Source of the DNA: Clostridium homopropionicum DSM 5847
Lineage (GTDB): Bacteria; Bacillota; Clostridia; Clostridiales; Clostridiaceae
DNA: 64,000 bases
NCBI RefSeq assembly: GCF_001263795.1
Contig: NZ_LHUR01000022.1
Coordinates: 1 to 64,000, forward strand
Direction of reading: 5' to 3'
This document shows, one piece after another, positions 1 through 8,516 of this stretch; position 1 is the stretch's first letter; the number at the start of each line of letters is the position of its first letter. The translations under genes and the position numbers were made by a program. The notes beneath the pieces were generated by a model that saw only the letters and a list, made by a program, of their open reading frames with translations, did not search any database and had not been told where the DNA came from.

Positions 1-124
1 CTTTCTTGACGTGCTGTGTTCCCTTATATTTGGTTTCCCTCAAAGGTCAGTCAAGTAACCATATAGACAACTCTCCAGTCTATAACCCCTGTGGGGCGAT
101 ATTTTTATGTCCTTACGGACGCAC
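1..124 (-). ncRNA. Group II intron, 5' end only (continues past the left edge of the window)
   Basis: Read on the minus strand, the sequence from 124 downwards begins GTGCG, the group II intron 5' consensus (GUGYG), directly after the codons for NTLDC of a serine recombinase. It then forms short hairpins typical of domain I: GTCC-GTAA-GGAC, CCCC-ACA-GGGG, and TATAGAC...GTCTATA. At 10-23 it holds GGGAACACAGCACG, which closely resembles the domain I segment of Lactococcus Ll.LtrB as I remember it. The rest of the ribozyme, any reverse transcriptase gene and the 3' exon lie outside the window, so class and activity cannot be judged. Confidence 0.72.
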
Positions 125-472
125 ACAGTCCAAAGTGTTCCTTGCAAATCGGCTGATGGACTTTGTAATGATCATATCTATATTTCCTGCCATACACTCT
201 TCAATCATACGATTAAATTCTTCACGTTTTTTTGTATTGGTTCCTGTGATACCGTCATCTGCAAAGATACCTGCAAATTCCCACTCCGAATTCTTTTTTA
301 TAAAATCTGTGTAATGAGCAATCTGCACCTCATAACTTGAAGCCTGCTCATCACTATCCGTTGAAACACGGCAGTAAGCAGCTACTCGTGTTTTGGGTTT
401 GCTTTCACTATTATTAATGTATCCGACTCGCCTAATTGCCGGAATTACCGTAACATTTTTACTTACCGCCAC
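125..472 (-). pseudogene. Third serine recombinase, 5' exon interrupted by a group II intron
   Basis: This is the N-terminal catalytic (resolvase) domain of a serine site-specific recombinase. It has the [11 protein letters not shown] active-site segment with the nucleophilic serine, the DDGITGT stretch, and [15 protein letters not shown] at the end. It is closely similar to the same region of the large recombinase 0.4 kb upstream. The start is a GTG with a GAGGTG ribosome site, three bases after the previous gene. The frame runs to a stop at 113, but homology ends at NTLDC (125), exactly where a group II intron begins. The remaining domains should lie past the left edge. If the intron splices, the gene may be functional; otherwise it is a broken copy. 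Confidence 0.75.
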
Positions 473-475
473 ATG

Positions 476-889
476 TTACACCTCACTTTCTATCAGACTG
501 TAAGCATATTCTGCTTGCTTGTATGGGTTATCGTATTTCTGCTCCATGGGTTTTACTTTGAACTTTACTTTATAATCCACCACTGGCTTATCCCTTGTCT
601 CCCATACCCTTCCGAGCTTTTTAGCTCGTTTTTGTTTTTCAATCATGGCCTTTTCGAAGGTTTCCTCATCAATAATCGGAGGGTAGAATTCATCGCCAAG
701 GTAGTGCTTGTCTTGTAGCATTCTTCCTGCAGTGGCGTGATAACAGTTTATCTCAGCTTCTTTAGCAGCCTCCTTCAAAGAAAGACCCTCCAAGTATCCT
801 GCATATAACTTTCTTACTTGCTCTGCTGTCATTTCATCCACTATAGCCTTTCCGTTTTCAATTCTATATCCGTAGGGTGTATGCCCCAT
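476..889 (-). CDS. Small recombinase-domain protein (no catalytic domain)
   Basis: A 137-residue protein starting GHTPYGYRIENGKAIVDE and continuing with EQVRKLYAGYLEGLSLKEAAKEA. This matches the recombinase (DNA-binding) domain that follows the catalytic domain in large serine recombinases. It lacks the N-terminal resolvase domain and the nucleophilic serine, so it cannot cut DNA alone. Its ATG follows the stop of the large recombinase directly (TAGATG), so the two are translationally coupled. Similar small partners occur in multi-recombinase modules of clostridial elements, where they probably help att-site choice or complex assembly. That role is inferred from position. Confidence 0.72.
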   Translation of the reverse strand: MGHTPYGYRIENGKAIVDEMTAEQVRKLYAGYLEGLSLKEAAKEAEINCYHATAGRMLQDKHYLGDEFYPPIIDEETFEKAMIEKQKRAKKLGRVWETRDKPVVDYKVKFKVKPMEQKYDNPYKQAEYAYSLIESEV

Positions 890-2455
890 CTAATTCACCA
901 ACCTTTCCCTCAGTGTAATTCCACACTTTAATTCAAATCCAATCTCCTCTCGTGAATAAACAATAATCTTCTCCACATAATTTTCAAACAACTCATCCTT
1001 ATAAGCTGTGAGCATTTTTGATTTAGCAACAAACTTAAGCAGACGGTTGACTTCCTCTACTTTTGCAAGATTGTCGTTTGTCGAATGAGTGAGCTGCTCC
1101 TTTTCGGCTAGAAGCCTTGCACCTTCTGCCGCTAGTGAATTCTTTTCTTTATTGAATAGAGCAGGTTCTAAGTATCCTTTGGTCATTAACCCCGTCAACA
1201 TCTGACTCTGCTCCGAGTTACTTTCAATCTTAGCTTCCAATTCTTCAATCCTCCGAAAGCTCTCTGGACTGTTTTGTTTACGCAATCCATCCAACAGCGG
1301 TCTTATTATGAACTTTTGACCGAAAACCAGTTTATTCATCATCGTAACAAAAGCTGTTTTTATATCATCATCTCGAATAAACTGCATGGAACATTCCGTT
1401 ATCTGCCTTATGTGCTTACTGCAACACCAAGCGATATATTTTCTTGCTCCGGATGAATGAATCCGCCTTTTAAAGGTACTACCACATTCGGAGCAGATGA
1501 TTTTGCCTGAAAAAGGATATCGATTTAAATATTTACTTGTACGCTTTACGATACCTTTTTCTTTTGCTCTCTGATTGATAACTGCATCTACTGCTTCAAA
1601 ATCTTCATGGGTGATAATTGCCTCATGGTGGTTTTCTACCAAATACATGTTTTTCTCACCATAATTGGTGCGCCTGTTAAAACGGCTATCGGTATAGGTC
1701 TTTTGCAAAATAACATCACCAGTATATTTTTCGTTGGCAAGAATGCCCCGAATTGTTGTAGCCGTCCAACGACCGCCTTTTTTTGATGGGATACCTTTAT
1801 GATTAAGGTCATCTGCAATTTTCTGTGTGCCCTTGCCCGATAATGCCTCTTCAAAAATATACTTCACAATTTCTGCCTGCTTGGGGTTTACAATCATCTG
1901 TCCGTCAATGTTTTCATAACCGAATGGTGGATATGAAATCTTGAAAGTTCCGTTCTGGAATCGTCTTTGAATTGCCCACTTGTTATTTTCCGAAATGGAA
2001 ATTGACTCACTTTCCGCAAGTCCACTCAGAATGGAGAGCATCAACTCACTTTCCATTGATTGGGTATTTATGTTTTCCTTCTCGAAGTAAATGAAAACAC
2101 CAATGTCTACCAGTTTGCGAACCATCTCCAGACAGTCTGTTGTATTTCTCGCAAATCTACTGATGGACTTTGTAATGATTAAGTCTATTTTCTTATTTTC
2201 ACAATCCGATATCATCCTAAGCAGTTCAGAGCGTTTTTCCTTTTTAGTGCCGCTGATGCCTTCATCATAATACAACCCTACATATTCCCATTCCGGGTTT
2301 GCCTTTATGTAGGTCTCATAATGGGTCTTTTGTGCTTGCAAGCTGACAAGCTGTTCATCGCTGTCTGTAGAAACACGGCAGTAAGCAGCTACTCGTAACT
2401 TTGGCTTAATAAAGGAATTGGTCTTGTTGCTCTCTATTTTCGTTATCTTTTTCAT
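890..2455 (-). CDS. Large serine recombinase (integrase)
   Basis: A 521-residue large serine integrase. The N-terminal resolvase domain has its nucleophile at about Ser29 ([11 protein letters not shown]), then DEGISGTKKEKR and SISRFARN. The recombinase domain (about 150-290) contains YPPFGYENIDG and GGRWTATTIRGILANEKYTGD. A zinc ribbon follows at about 320-360 (CSECGS...WCCSKH...C), then a coiled coil (about 390-480). This layout is that of phage integrases and Tn4451-type transposases that insert and excise elements at short att sites. The ATG at 2455 is chosen because AGGAGG lies 7 bases upstream. It is the first gene of a three-recombinase operon and the best candidate for mobilising the prophage. 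Confidence 0.92.
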   Translation of the reverse strand: MKKITKIESNKTNSFIKPKLRVAAYCRVSTDSDEQLVSLQAQKTHYETYIKANPEWEYVGLYYDEGISGTKKEKRSELLRMISDCENKKIDLIITKSISRFARNTTDCLEMVRKLVDIGVFIYFEKENINTQSMESELMLSILSGLAESESISISENNKWAIQRRFQNGTFKISYPPFGYENIDGQMIVNPKQAEIVKYIFEEALSGKGTQKIADDLNHKGIPSKKGGRWTATTIRGILANEKYTGDVILQKTYTDSRFNRRTNYGEKNMYLVENHHEAIITHEDFEAVDAVINQRAKEKGIVKRTSKYLNRYPFSGKIICSECGSTFKRRIHSSGARKYIAWCCSKHIRQITECSMQFIRDDDIKTAFVTMMNKLVFGQKFIIRPLLDGLRKQNSPESFRRIEELEAKIESNSEQSQMLTGLMTKGYLEPALFNKEKNSLAAEGARLLAEKEQLTHSTNDNLAKVEEVNRLLKFVAKSKMLTAYKDELFENYVEKIIVYSREEIGFELKCGITLRERLVN

Positions 2456-2482
2456 CCTCTCACCTCCTTCTTGGTAGGTCAC

Positions 2483-2511
2483 ATATTACCTCTAAAGTCC
2501 TTATATATCAA
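2483..2511 (-). promoter_or_regulatory. Promoter of the recombinase operon (copy 1 of a repeated promoter)
   Basis: On the minus strand a -35 TTGATA (2511-2506) and a -10 TAATAT (2488-2483) are separated by exactly 17 bases, about 28 bases upstream of the recombinase start. The spacer ends in CTTTAGAGG. Two other promoters in the prophage (near 23.1 and 24.2 kb) share both the spacing and the spacer sequence. Confidence 0.7.
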
Positions 2512-2516
2512 CGTTT

Positions 2517-2753
2517 TTAGGGCATTAACTCTGCCAAGAGTGGTGAGAAAGTTTGCCGATTTAATGCGGTTATTTTGTTGAATTCAGCCTCCGAAATCAA
2601 GCCTTTTTCAAGCATCTTATTCAGTAATTTTTCTGCCTGGATATAATCAAACTCACGCTGTAGCTGCTCAAGTGACACACTTTTAGATTCGATTCTTTTT
2701 TCTGTGATTTCTTCCGTAATCTTTGTAACTTTTCTATACTCGTTCTGATTCAT
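2517..2753 (-). CDS. SHOCT-like small protein
   Basis: A 78-residue protein. Its C-terminal half (EQLQREFDYIQAEKLLNKMLEKGLISEAEFNKI) matches the short SHOCT helical motif (a hydrophobic helix, then GLISEEEF). The N-terminal half is charged, with no membrane segment. SHOCT modules are thought to act in oligomerisation or protein contacts. This type is often found beside recombinase modules in clostridial elements, but no function is established. It has its own AGGAGGTGG site and lies between the lysis genes and the recombinase promoter. A diverged junction repeat sits directly upstream. Confidence 0.65.
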   Translation of the reverse strand: MNQNEYRKVTKITEEITEKRIESKSVSLEQLQREFDYIQAEKLLNKMLEKGLISEAEFNKITALNRQTFSPLLAELMP

Positions 2754-2764
2754 AAAGCCACCTC

Positions 2765-2818
2765 CTACCTAATAGCCGCGGGAACAGGTCGAAGTTGAGG
2801 ATTTGTAAAAATTAATTT
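2765..2818 (-). repeat. Junction repeat, copy C
   Basis: A segment of about 50 bp in front of the SHOCT gene. On the minus strand it reads AATTAATTTTTACAAATCCT, then CAAC, a variable stretch and GGCTATTAGGTAG. Related copies lie at 35923-35974 and 40226-40275, each just before a gene start. In copy A the same bases encode the last residues of the sigma-like protein. This copy probably marks a recombination joint. Confidence 0.6.
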
Positions 2819-2829
2819 GAATCAGAGCA

Positions 2830-2866
2830 TAAAAAAAGAGCCTGCAGGAGCAAACCCCCACAGGCA
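2830..2866 (-). terminator. Terminator of the lysis operon
   Basis: On the minus strand GCCTGTGGGGG, a short loop and CTCCTGCAGGC form a GC-rich hairpin followed by TCTTTTTTT. It starts about 12 bases after the amidase stop codon, as expected of an intrinsic terminator ending the late transcript. Confidence 0.8.
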
Positions 2867-2877
2867 ATTTATATTTA

Positions 2878-3582
2878 TTATTCATATTTAATAAAAGCAT
2901 CCTTAAATCCAGAAGCTTTTGCCTTTGCAAGCTGTGCTTCAGCATTGGCTTTTACAGAGAAAGCACCGATTTGCACACGATATAGCTTAGTTTGTGGTGT
3001 TACAGGATTTTGGCTCTTTTCTGCCTCCAATTGTTTCTTTACATCAGTTCTAAAGGTATCCATCGACTTACCGTGCTTGGGAAACCAGTGCATAACATCC
3101 GCATGGTTACTTGCGATGCCTAGTTTGTGACCTTCGCTATGGCAGATGATGTCTTGCTGACTAAAGCCATAGAGTTTACAAAGATATACACAAAGCTCTA
3201 TAGCTTCCTTATAAACAGCAGAAAAATACGAGGCATCGGTCAAACCGTCCTCGCAGATTTCAAATCCTATATGCGTATTGTTTGCATCTCCTCCGGCATG
3301 CCAACCTCGGTGATTCCAGGGTAATGTTTGATAGGTGGCAATGGAGCCATCTGCTAGTTTACCAATAAAGGCATGAACACAAACTTGTCGACCTCCGGGT
3401 CTTTCCTGATTCCAATGGTTGTTGTATTGGTTCATCCCCAGTAAACCATCGTCTGGACCAACATACCTTTTGAGATTAGGGTTATTGGCGCCAGTAGAAT
3501 GCACCATGATGCCCTTCGGTGTTATAGTTTTACCTGCTTTGAAGCAGGCATTGTTTATTAATATAAGTTTTTGCAGGTTCAT
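2878..3582 (-). CDS. N-acetylmuramoyl-L-alanine amidase endolysin with SPOR domain
   Basis: The endolysin cuts the amide bond between N-acetylmuramic acid and L-alanine in peptidoglycan at the end of the lytic cycle. The 234-residue protein begins with an Amidase_2 (PGRP-like) domain: GIMVHSTG supplies a zinc-ligand His, followed by WHAGG, THIGFEICED and the late HADVMHWFPKHG segment. The C-terminal 40 residues (LYRVQIGAFSVKANAEAQLAKAKASGF) are a SPOR-type wall-binding repeat. The ATG at 3582 is preferred because GAGGTG lies 7 bases upstream. There is no signal peptide, consistent with release through the nearby holin. It is the last gene before the terminator. Confidence 0.92.
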   Translation of the reverse strand: MNLQKLILINNACFKAGKTITPKGIMVHSTGANNPNLKRYVGPDDGLLGMNQYNNHWNQERPGGRQVCVHAFIGKLADGSIATYQTLPWNHRGWHAGGDANNTHIGFEICEDGLTDASYFSAVYKEAIELCVYLCKLYGFSQQDIICHSEGHKLGIASNHADVMHWFPKHGKSMDTFRTDVKKQLEAEKSQNPVTPQTKLYRVQIGAFSVKANAEAQLAKAKASGFKDAFIKYE

Positions 3583-3599
3583 ATCGATCACCTCATAGA

Positions 3600-4994
3600 T
3601 TATAAGATTTGGTTTGTAGCTAGAGTGGCTGGATATAGATGATAGGTAAACTTCAGGTCACAGTATGCATTCGTCGATGTGCCGTCACTTCCCATACAGA
3701 TATACAGTCCATAACCAGCGGGTACTCTGCCCTGACGCATTTGAATATGAATATGTTGAGCTGCGTTAGTACTATCCGCCCCAACAGGTGTACTCCGTGC
3801 TATCCTGGTGAAAGTCTCTTCGTCATTGGATATATATAAGTCAAGTTCTTTCTCACTTGTATCTGATTGACGACAAAGGGTTAACAAATGACAGTCATAA
3901 GTCGCGGGATAAAGCAATCCACCCTGTCCTCCAATAACCACACTATTTATGGGTAAAACCGTGTGAAAATGACCACGTACACTATTGACACCGGTTGGAC
4001 CTGAAACGTTGCCCGACATGATATATCTCAGGTAGCTTATCCTTGTGAATGGATTGATAGTTGCAGTTGCAGTAGAAGTAAAAGGTATTGGAGCTGTCTC
4101 ATTTTCCGCTCTTTCCAATACAAATAAGCTCTCACCTGCAGCTACAGAAACTTCTCCAATAGAAAATCTTTGACTCGTCCAGTAGGCCGTACAAGTCGGA
4201 TTAGGATCTGTACCTGTGCCATAGGCAATGTTCGCATCGTCTTGAATACCTCTTATGGCTTCAGCAAATTTCTTTACTGTATTTCGGAGAGTGTCTTGAA
4301 TCAATATCTGAACATTATTTGCAGTCGGACTTCCTAAAGCTGTAACGAAAGTATATGTCACTGTACCGATTACTACGTTGTTGCCATTCGCTATACCGGT
4401 AAAAGTTATGGATGCTCTTCGACTTATCATATCCGGTGCTGTAGCTGTTTCTATCGGATGCATATGATTAAGGAGAACCCCAATCCGCGTGTATAAATGG
4501 TCACGCGTTTCCTCTACCAAATTGTGTGTAGTATTTAGCAGATCATAGTTATTATTTAATAGGTTATAAGTGAGATTTAGCAGATTATTTGTTTCATGAA
4601 TATCTAGTTCAGCTAAGGCAGAAAGTACTTGATTGAGCCATTCCTGAGCGGGTGGTTCAGGTGGTTCAACAATTCCGTCAACAAGTGCATCCTCAACGAT
4701 GGTTAATATTTGAACGCTTTTTCCAACCACTTCTCCATAAGTAACCCTTATTTCCAGACGACCGACACCAACAACAGATGTGTCCGTTGCACTGGGTGAC
4801 CAAATAAGGACTCCATCTGCGTAGTTCGTGACAACCGGATAGGCAATTCCATCAGGTCTTAGGTAAACTGCATTTAAGGAGGCACTTGGATATTTATCTT
4901 CCAGTAAGCTGGATACATCAAATTCAATATTCCTATAGTAGTGTTCACCTCTTCGGCCGATGAATACCGTTACTGTTTTCGTTAAGTCAATCAT
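3600..4994 (-). CDS. Baseplate/receptor-binding-like structural protein between holin and endolysin
   Basis: A 464-residue protein with no enzymatic motif. The first 110 residues (LTKTVTVFIGRRGEHYYRNIEFDVSSLLEDKYP...) look like the N-terminal domain of BppU-type upper baseplate proteins. Residues about 135-170 are a helical, asparagine-rich repeat (NNLLNLTYNLLNNNYDLLN) that probably trimerises. The rest is beta-rich and Thr/Ala/Gly-rich, as in receptor-binding tips. Its start overlaps the holin stop by four bases (ATGA), and its stop is 17 bases before the endolysin start. It therefore sits inside the lysis operon rather than with the other tail genes. The receptor-binding role is inferred. 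Confidence 0.55.
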   Translation of the reverse strand: MIDLTKTVTVFIGRRGEHYYRNIEFDVSSLLEDKYPSASLNAVYLRPDGIAYPVVTNYADGVLIWSPSATDTSVVGVGRLEIRVTYGEVVGKSVQILTIVEDALVDGIVEPPEPPAQEWLNQVLSALAELDIHETNNLLNLTYNLLNNNYDLLNTTHNLVEETRDHLYTRIGVLLNHMHPIETATAPDMISRRASITFTGIANGNNVVIGTVTYTFVTALGSPTANNVQILIQDTLRNTVKKFAEAIRGIQDDANIAYGTGTDPNPTCTAYWTSQRFSIGEVSVAAGESLFVLERAENETAPIPFTSTATATINPFTRISYLRYIMSGNVSGPTGVNSVRGHFHTVLPINSVVIGGQGGLLYPATYDCHLLTLCRQSDTSEKELDLYISNDEETFTRIARSTPVGADSTNAAQHIHIQMRQGRVPAGYGLYICMGSDGTSTNAYCDLKFTYHLYPATLATNQIL

Positions 4995-5431
4995 AGTCCG
5001 TCACCTGGCTTACGGGGTTCTTCATCGCGCCCATGTAGCTGCTCTAGAACCGCCTTTAATTTTTCTGGTATAGGAAGTCCAATATGCCCGGCATTCTCCA
5101 AAATGGATACACCCTCATTACTTAGGTAGAAGAAAATTACTGCTGTGCGCAAGGCACCACCACTATCTCCGCTACTGCCCAGAATTTGTGTATCAAGAAT
5201 ATGAGCAATACCTACCATCACAAAGATAAGTACCTTTTTGAAGATACCTTTTGCCCCGATTTCGCTACACAGCTTTTTATCTGCAATTGCACAGAGCACT
5301 CCTGTCAGATAATCTATAGCAACAAAAGCTACCAGTGCATATAGAAACCCGTCATAGCCACCAAGGAACCAGCCAAGAAATCCGCCTATAGCCACAAAGG
5401 TCAACTGTATCCAATTCCATATCTCTTTCAT
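4991..5431 (-). CDS. Phage holin (Phage_holin_4 type)
   Basis: A 146-residue membrane protein with three or four hydrophobic segments: FVAIGGFLGWFLGGYDGFLYALVAFVAIDYLTGVLCA, KKVLIFVMVGIAHILD and TAVIFFYLSNEGVSILENAG. It ends in a charged tail (EQLHGRDEEPRKPGDG). The DYLTGVLCA and YLSNEGVSILENAGHIGLPIPE motifs are typical of the clostridial toxin-secretion/lysis holin family. It makes membrane lesions that release the amidase. The ATG at 5431 has GGAGGTG eight bases upstream. The holin precedes the structural protein and the amidase in one lysis operon. Confidence 0.9.
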   Translation of the reverse strand: MKEIWNWIQLTFVAIGGFLGWFLGGYDGFLYALVAFVAIDYLTGVLCAIADKKLCSEIGAKGIFKKVLIFVMVGIAHILDTQILGSSGDSGGALRTAVIFFYLSNEGVSILENAGHIGLPIPEKLKAVLEQLHGRDEEPRKPGDGL

Positions 5432-5513
5432 TAAAAACACCTCCGTTACATTAAATTTGTATATAGAAAAGCGCCCCTGCAAGTCACAAGAGCGCTGAAT
5501 TGTAGTATCAAAC

Positions 5514-7985
5514 TTATAACACCAGAATGAGGTCTTGAATCTGTTCCATCACATCCGCCTTTGGCCTTCCTGATCCGATGGGTAGCCATGTAAAAGCTGG
5601 TATGTCAAATGTGGCAGAAGAATCAAAACCATTAACTACCCCTATAATAGTGTCAATAGCTTTACGGATTTCAGTGATGTGGAACGGCCAATTCTTAATA
5701 GTGGTTTTTCCTGCAATGATCTCCTCTCTCCAAGTCACAGGAGATAGGTTGTAGTATTTACGAGCCATGTTTACAGCGTTTCGAATCGTCTGAATATGTG
5801 TTGCTTTTACATGCGTCACATTTGCAGTAATTGTTTCAAAAGGTAGTTGTAGTATCGTAAAGGAACGGACAACCTCCGTGCTTGCCGACTCAATATCGCT
5901 GTCAAGGCACCGAAAGGTAATAGTATGATTTCCTACAGTAAGTGATTCTGCTTGATAAACTGTCTTAACACCATTACCAAGATGTCCGCTTGTAGAAAAC
6001 CTCTCAGGATTGTCTACACTATTATGCCATACCCCTGAATCAATCTTCACCTCCACTATCTGTGTCTGACCGTCTGGCTCTACACCTGTTGTGATCATGA
6101 AACGTGGTGTGGTGTTATAAGCAGAGTTACCAGTCATTGGGTAGGCAATTATTGGAGCAGCAGGCGGACTGTTTTTCTTTACCGTATTACTAACTACATA
6201 GCTTGAAACTGCATCAAGTGCATCTGTTACACTGATTCGATAACGGGTATACATTCCGGGTATCTGTGAGGCATACACTTCATGGGTGCCTGAAGTAGCA
6301 CTTGAAATAATAGTAGTCAGTGCTTCATATGCCGACCAGTTTATACCGTCAATCGAGGTAGCCTGTTGGATGACATACTGCTTAATGGCACTGGTTCCGG
6401 GTGTCGTTCCGCTCCACGTAAGGGTTATTGTGTTGACTTCATATATTGGAGGAGCCGCTGTAAAGGAAGTCGGTGGTATCGGCAGTGTATTTTTACGGAC
6501 TGTGTTACTAGATATGGTCCAGTCTGAGTAATAGCTCTCTCCAGCCGTACCTCGCGTTCTCACTCTGAACCGACGATAATAACCGCGCGTACTCGGTGGA
6601 CTCACAGTTACGCTTCCACTTGTCGCAGAAGTAAATGCTACAGTCAGTGCTGTCCACGCTCCCCATGCACTGTTATCTGCCGAGTCACTATATTGTATCT
6701 CATAGGATGTGATGGCATTACCCGCACCACCAGAAGCACCACTCCATGAAAGAGTGACGTTTCCTTCAGCTAAAGCTGCACTTACTGAGCAAGCAGTTGG
6801 AGGTCCGCAAGCCGTAATGTCACAATAGATACTATTACTGATTTTCTCGGAAGAGTAGACATCCAGAGTGTCTATCGTCCAGATACCAAACTGAGTATAA
6901 GTTCCTGGAACTCTTGATACATTTGGATTGTAGCTACCACTACTGGCCGACAAATTCAATGTTGTCAGTACATTCCACGGACTCCATGTATTATTATCTG
7001 TAGATGTCCGACTGGCAATCTGATATCCCTTAATTGCACTCGTGCCTCCAGAGGCTCCACTCCAATTCAACGTGATTGTTTCATCGCTATAATTTACAGG
7101 AGTAGCCATTGCAGTGGTTGGCGGACTTGGGACCGTGTTTCGTCTAACAGAGTTTGAGGATATCTTCCAGCCTGAGTAATAGCTTGCTCCTGCTGTTCCT
7201 CTTGTCCTTACCTGAAATCTGCGATAATTACCCCGCGTTGAGGATGGTGCTACTGACAAACTGCCACTGGTAGCCGTGGTAGTCACTGTGGTCAGTGCTA
7301 TCCATGCGCCCCATGTAACGTTATCTGCTGATTCGCTATACTGAATTTCATAAGATGAAATAGTGTTATTTATACCACCTGATGCACCGCTCCATGACAA
7401 TGTGACGTTGCCTTCCGAGAGTGTTGCACTCACCGAACAGGATGTCGGTGGACTGCAGGCAGTTGTTCGGCTTGCCCAATTGATAGTTAGAACAATCTGG
7501 CTTAGATCATCCCTAGCACCAAAGCCCATGTAGTTCAAAGTGCTTGAACCCGCATCCATGAATAGACAATTGCTCGCACCGCTCCCGATGGAATCTATAA
7601 GTACAGTGGAAATGGCTATATCCTTTGCACCTTGCCCAGCGGAAACAGTGTAGCTATATCCAGAGGTAACCTTCGTCGGTCTGCTCCCAGATACACTCGT
7701 GCTTGAACTTGGCGCTGGCATACCATATGCATTTCCAGCGTATAACGTCATGGTTCTTGCAGAACCCCAGTCACCCGCTGCTATTCTTACAAGATGAATA
7801 CTGGCAGAGGTTGGGTAATAGTTCGCATAGGTATTCCGAATGCTAGTGAGGTCAAACAACATAGCCCCCACATTCTCATAATTGTTGGCTGCAGTATAAA
7901 CCCCTTGTCTTACATAATCGGTAACACCTGCAATCCAGCTCCCATTACGCCATGTACATGCATTTATAGCCTGATATGTTGCCAT
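5514..7985 (-). CDS. Tail fibre/adhesin with fibronectin type III repeats
   Basis: An 823-residue virion surface protein. The N-terminal 180 residues (beta-rich, TYQAINACTWRNGSWIAG) look like a carbohydrate-binding or attachment domain. Four Fn3 domains follow (about 180-620), arranged A-B-A-B: domains 1 and 3 share EGNVTLSWSGASGG and TRG.YRRF.VRTRGTAG, while 2 and 4 share TSAIK.Y and the YTR...TDALD region. An Ig-like domain (about 625-720) and a C-terminal segment with a TPVTW-like RK.YNLSPVTWREEI motif come last. It probably reaches the host surface. It sits between the baseplate genes and the holin. Confidence 0.75.
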   Translation of the reverse strand: MATYQAINACTWRNGSWIAGVTDYVRQGVYTAANNYENVGAMLFDLTSIRNTYANYYPTSASIHLVRIAAGDWGSARTMTLYAGNAYGMPAPSSSTSVSGSRPTKVTSGYSYTVSAGQGAKDIAISTVLIDSIGSGASNCLFMDAGSSTLNYMGFGARDDLSQIVLTINWASRTTACSPPTSCSVSATLSEGNVTLSWSGASGGINNTISSYEIQYSESADNVTWGAWIALTTVTTTATSGSLSVAPSSTRGNYRRFQVRTRGTAGASYYSGWKISSNSVRRNTVPSPPTTAMATPVNYSDETITLNWSGASGGTSAIKGYQIASRTSTDNNTWSPWNVLTTLNLSASSGSYNPNVSRVPGTYTQFGIWTIDTLDVYSSEKISNSIYCDITACGPPTACSVSAALAEGNVTLSWSGASGGAGNAITSYEIQYSDSADNSAWGAWTALTVAFTSATSGSVTVSPPSTRGYYRRFRVRTRGTAGESYYSDWTISSNTVRKNTLPIPPTSFTAAPPIYEVNTITLTWSGTTPGTSAIKQYVIQQATSIDGINWSAYEALTTIISSATSGTHEVYASQIPGMYTRYRISVTDALDAVSSYVVSNTVKKNSPPAAPIIAYPMTGNSAYNTTPRFMITTGVEPDGQTQIVEVKIDSGVWHNSVDNPERFSTSGHLGNGVKTVYQAESLTVGNHTITFRCLDSDIESASTEVVRSFTILQLPFETITANVTHVKATHIQTIRNAVNMARKYYNLSPVTWREEIIAGKTTIKNWPFHITEIRKAIDTIIGVVNGFDSSATFDIPAFTWLPIGSGRPKADVMEQIQDLILVL

Positions 7986-7996
7986 AGAAACTCACC

Positions 7997-8500
7997 TCAC
8001 TCATAAACCGCTGAAACCAACGAATTTACCAACCCACATAGACTGGTATTCAATCGGGTATCCGTAATGTTATTTGTTGATATCGATGTTGCTGCCGCCG
8101 GTACTAGAACATCAGCAATGCCCAGTTCATAGATATCACTTGTTCTTGTCAATTCTGGCGCTACCGGTGTTGCTGTGGGAGTCCCGGTAACAACTGCAAG
8201 CTGAATGCTCCTGGTGATCTGGCTTAAACGAATGACAACTCGGTCAATCCGAGGATTGCTTCCATTTGCCGTAGTAAGAGGTATGTTTAATTCATCTGTA
8301 TTTTCATACCTATATCCATTAATCCATGCACTGCCCGCGGCAATGCTCACCGCCAATCCAATCCCAGGTGACACTTGAAGATTAGTTGATGTAGCGTAAA
8401 ATACACCATTCGAGACAAGGCTTCCGAAATATGCTGCAAAGTCCGTTGCTCCATAGACTCTATCTCCATCGGATGAGTTAAAAAATCCGCTTTTCTCCAT
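7997..8500 (-). CDS. Phage baseplate/tail-tip structural protein
   Basis: A 167-residue protein (MEKSGFFNSSDGDRVYGATDFAAYFGSLVSNGVF). It contains the pattern IDRVVIRLSQITRSIQLAVVTGTP...PELTRTSDIYELGIADVLVPA, common in a family of small Firmicute siphovirus baseplate proteins encoded between the Gp37-like protein and the fibres. The motif FN..DGDRVY..DF..YF near the start is characteristic. The precise role is not known; attachment of fibres to the baseplate is inferred from order. The gene ends about ten bases before the fibre start. Confidence 0.7.
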   Translation of the reverse strand: MEKSGFFNSSDGDRVYGATDFAAYFGSLVSNGVFYATSTNLQVSPGIGLAVSIAAGSAWINGYRYENTDELNIPLTTANGSNPRIDRVVIRLSQITRSIQLAVVTGTPTATPVAPELTRTSDIYELGIADVLVPAAATSISTNNITDTRLNTSLCGLVNSLVSAVYE

Positions 8501-8516
8501 AGACCAATTCCTCCTT

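Noticed and set aside
1-112. Left 112 bases as the attL site or chromosomal flank
   Set aside because: The sequence starts with GTGCG and has group II domain I features directly after the recombinase codons, so it is better explained as an intron; no matching repeat is seen at the right end.
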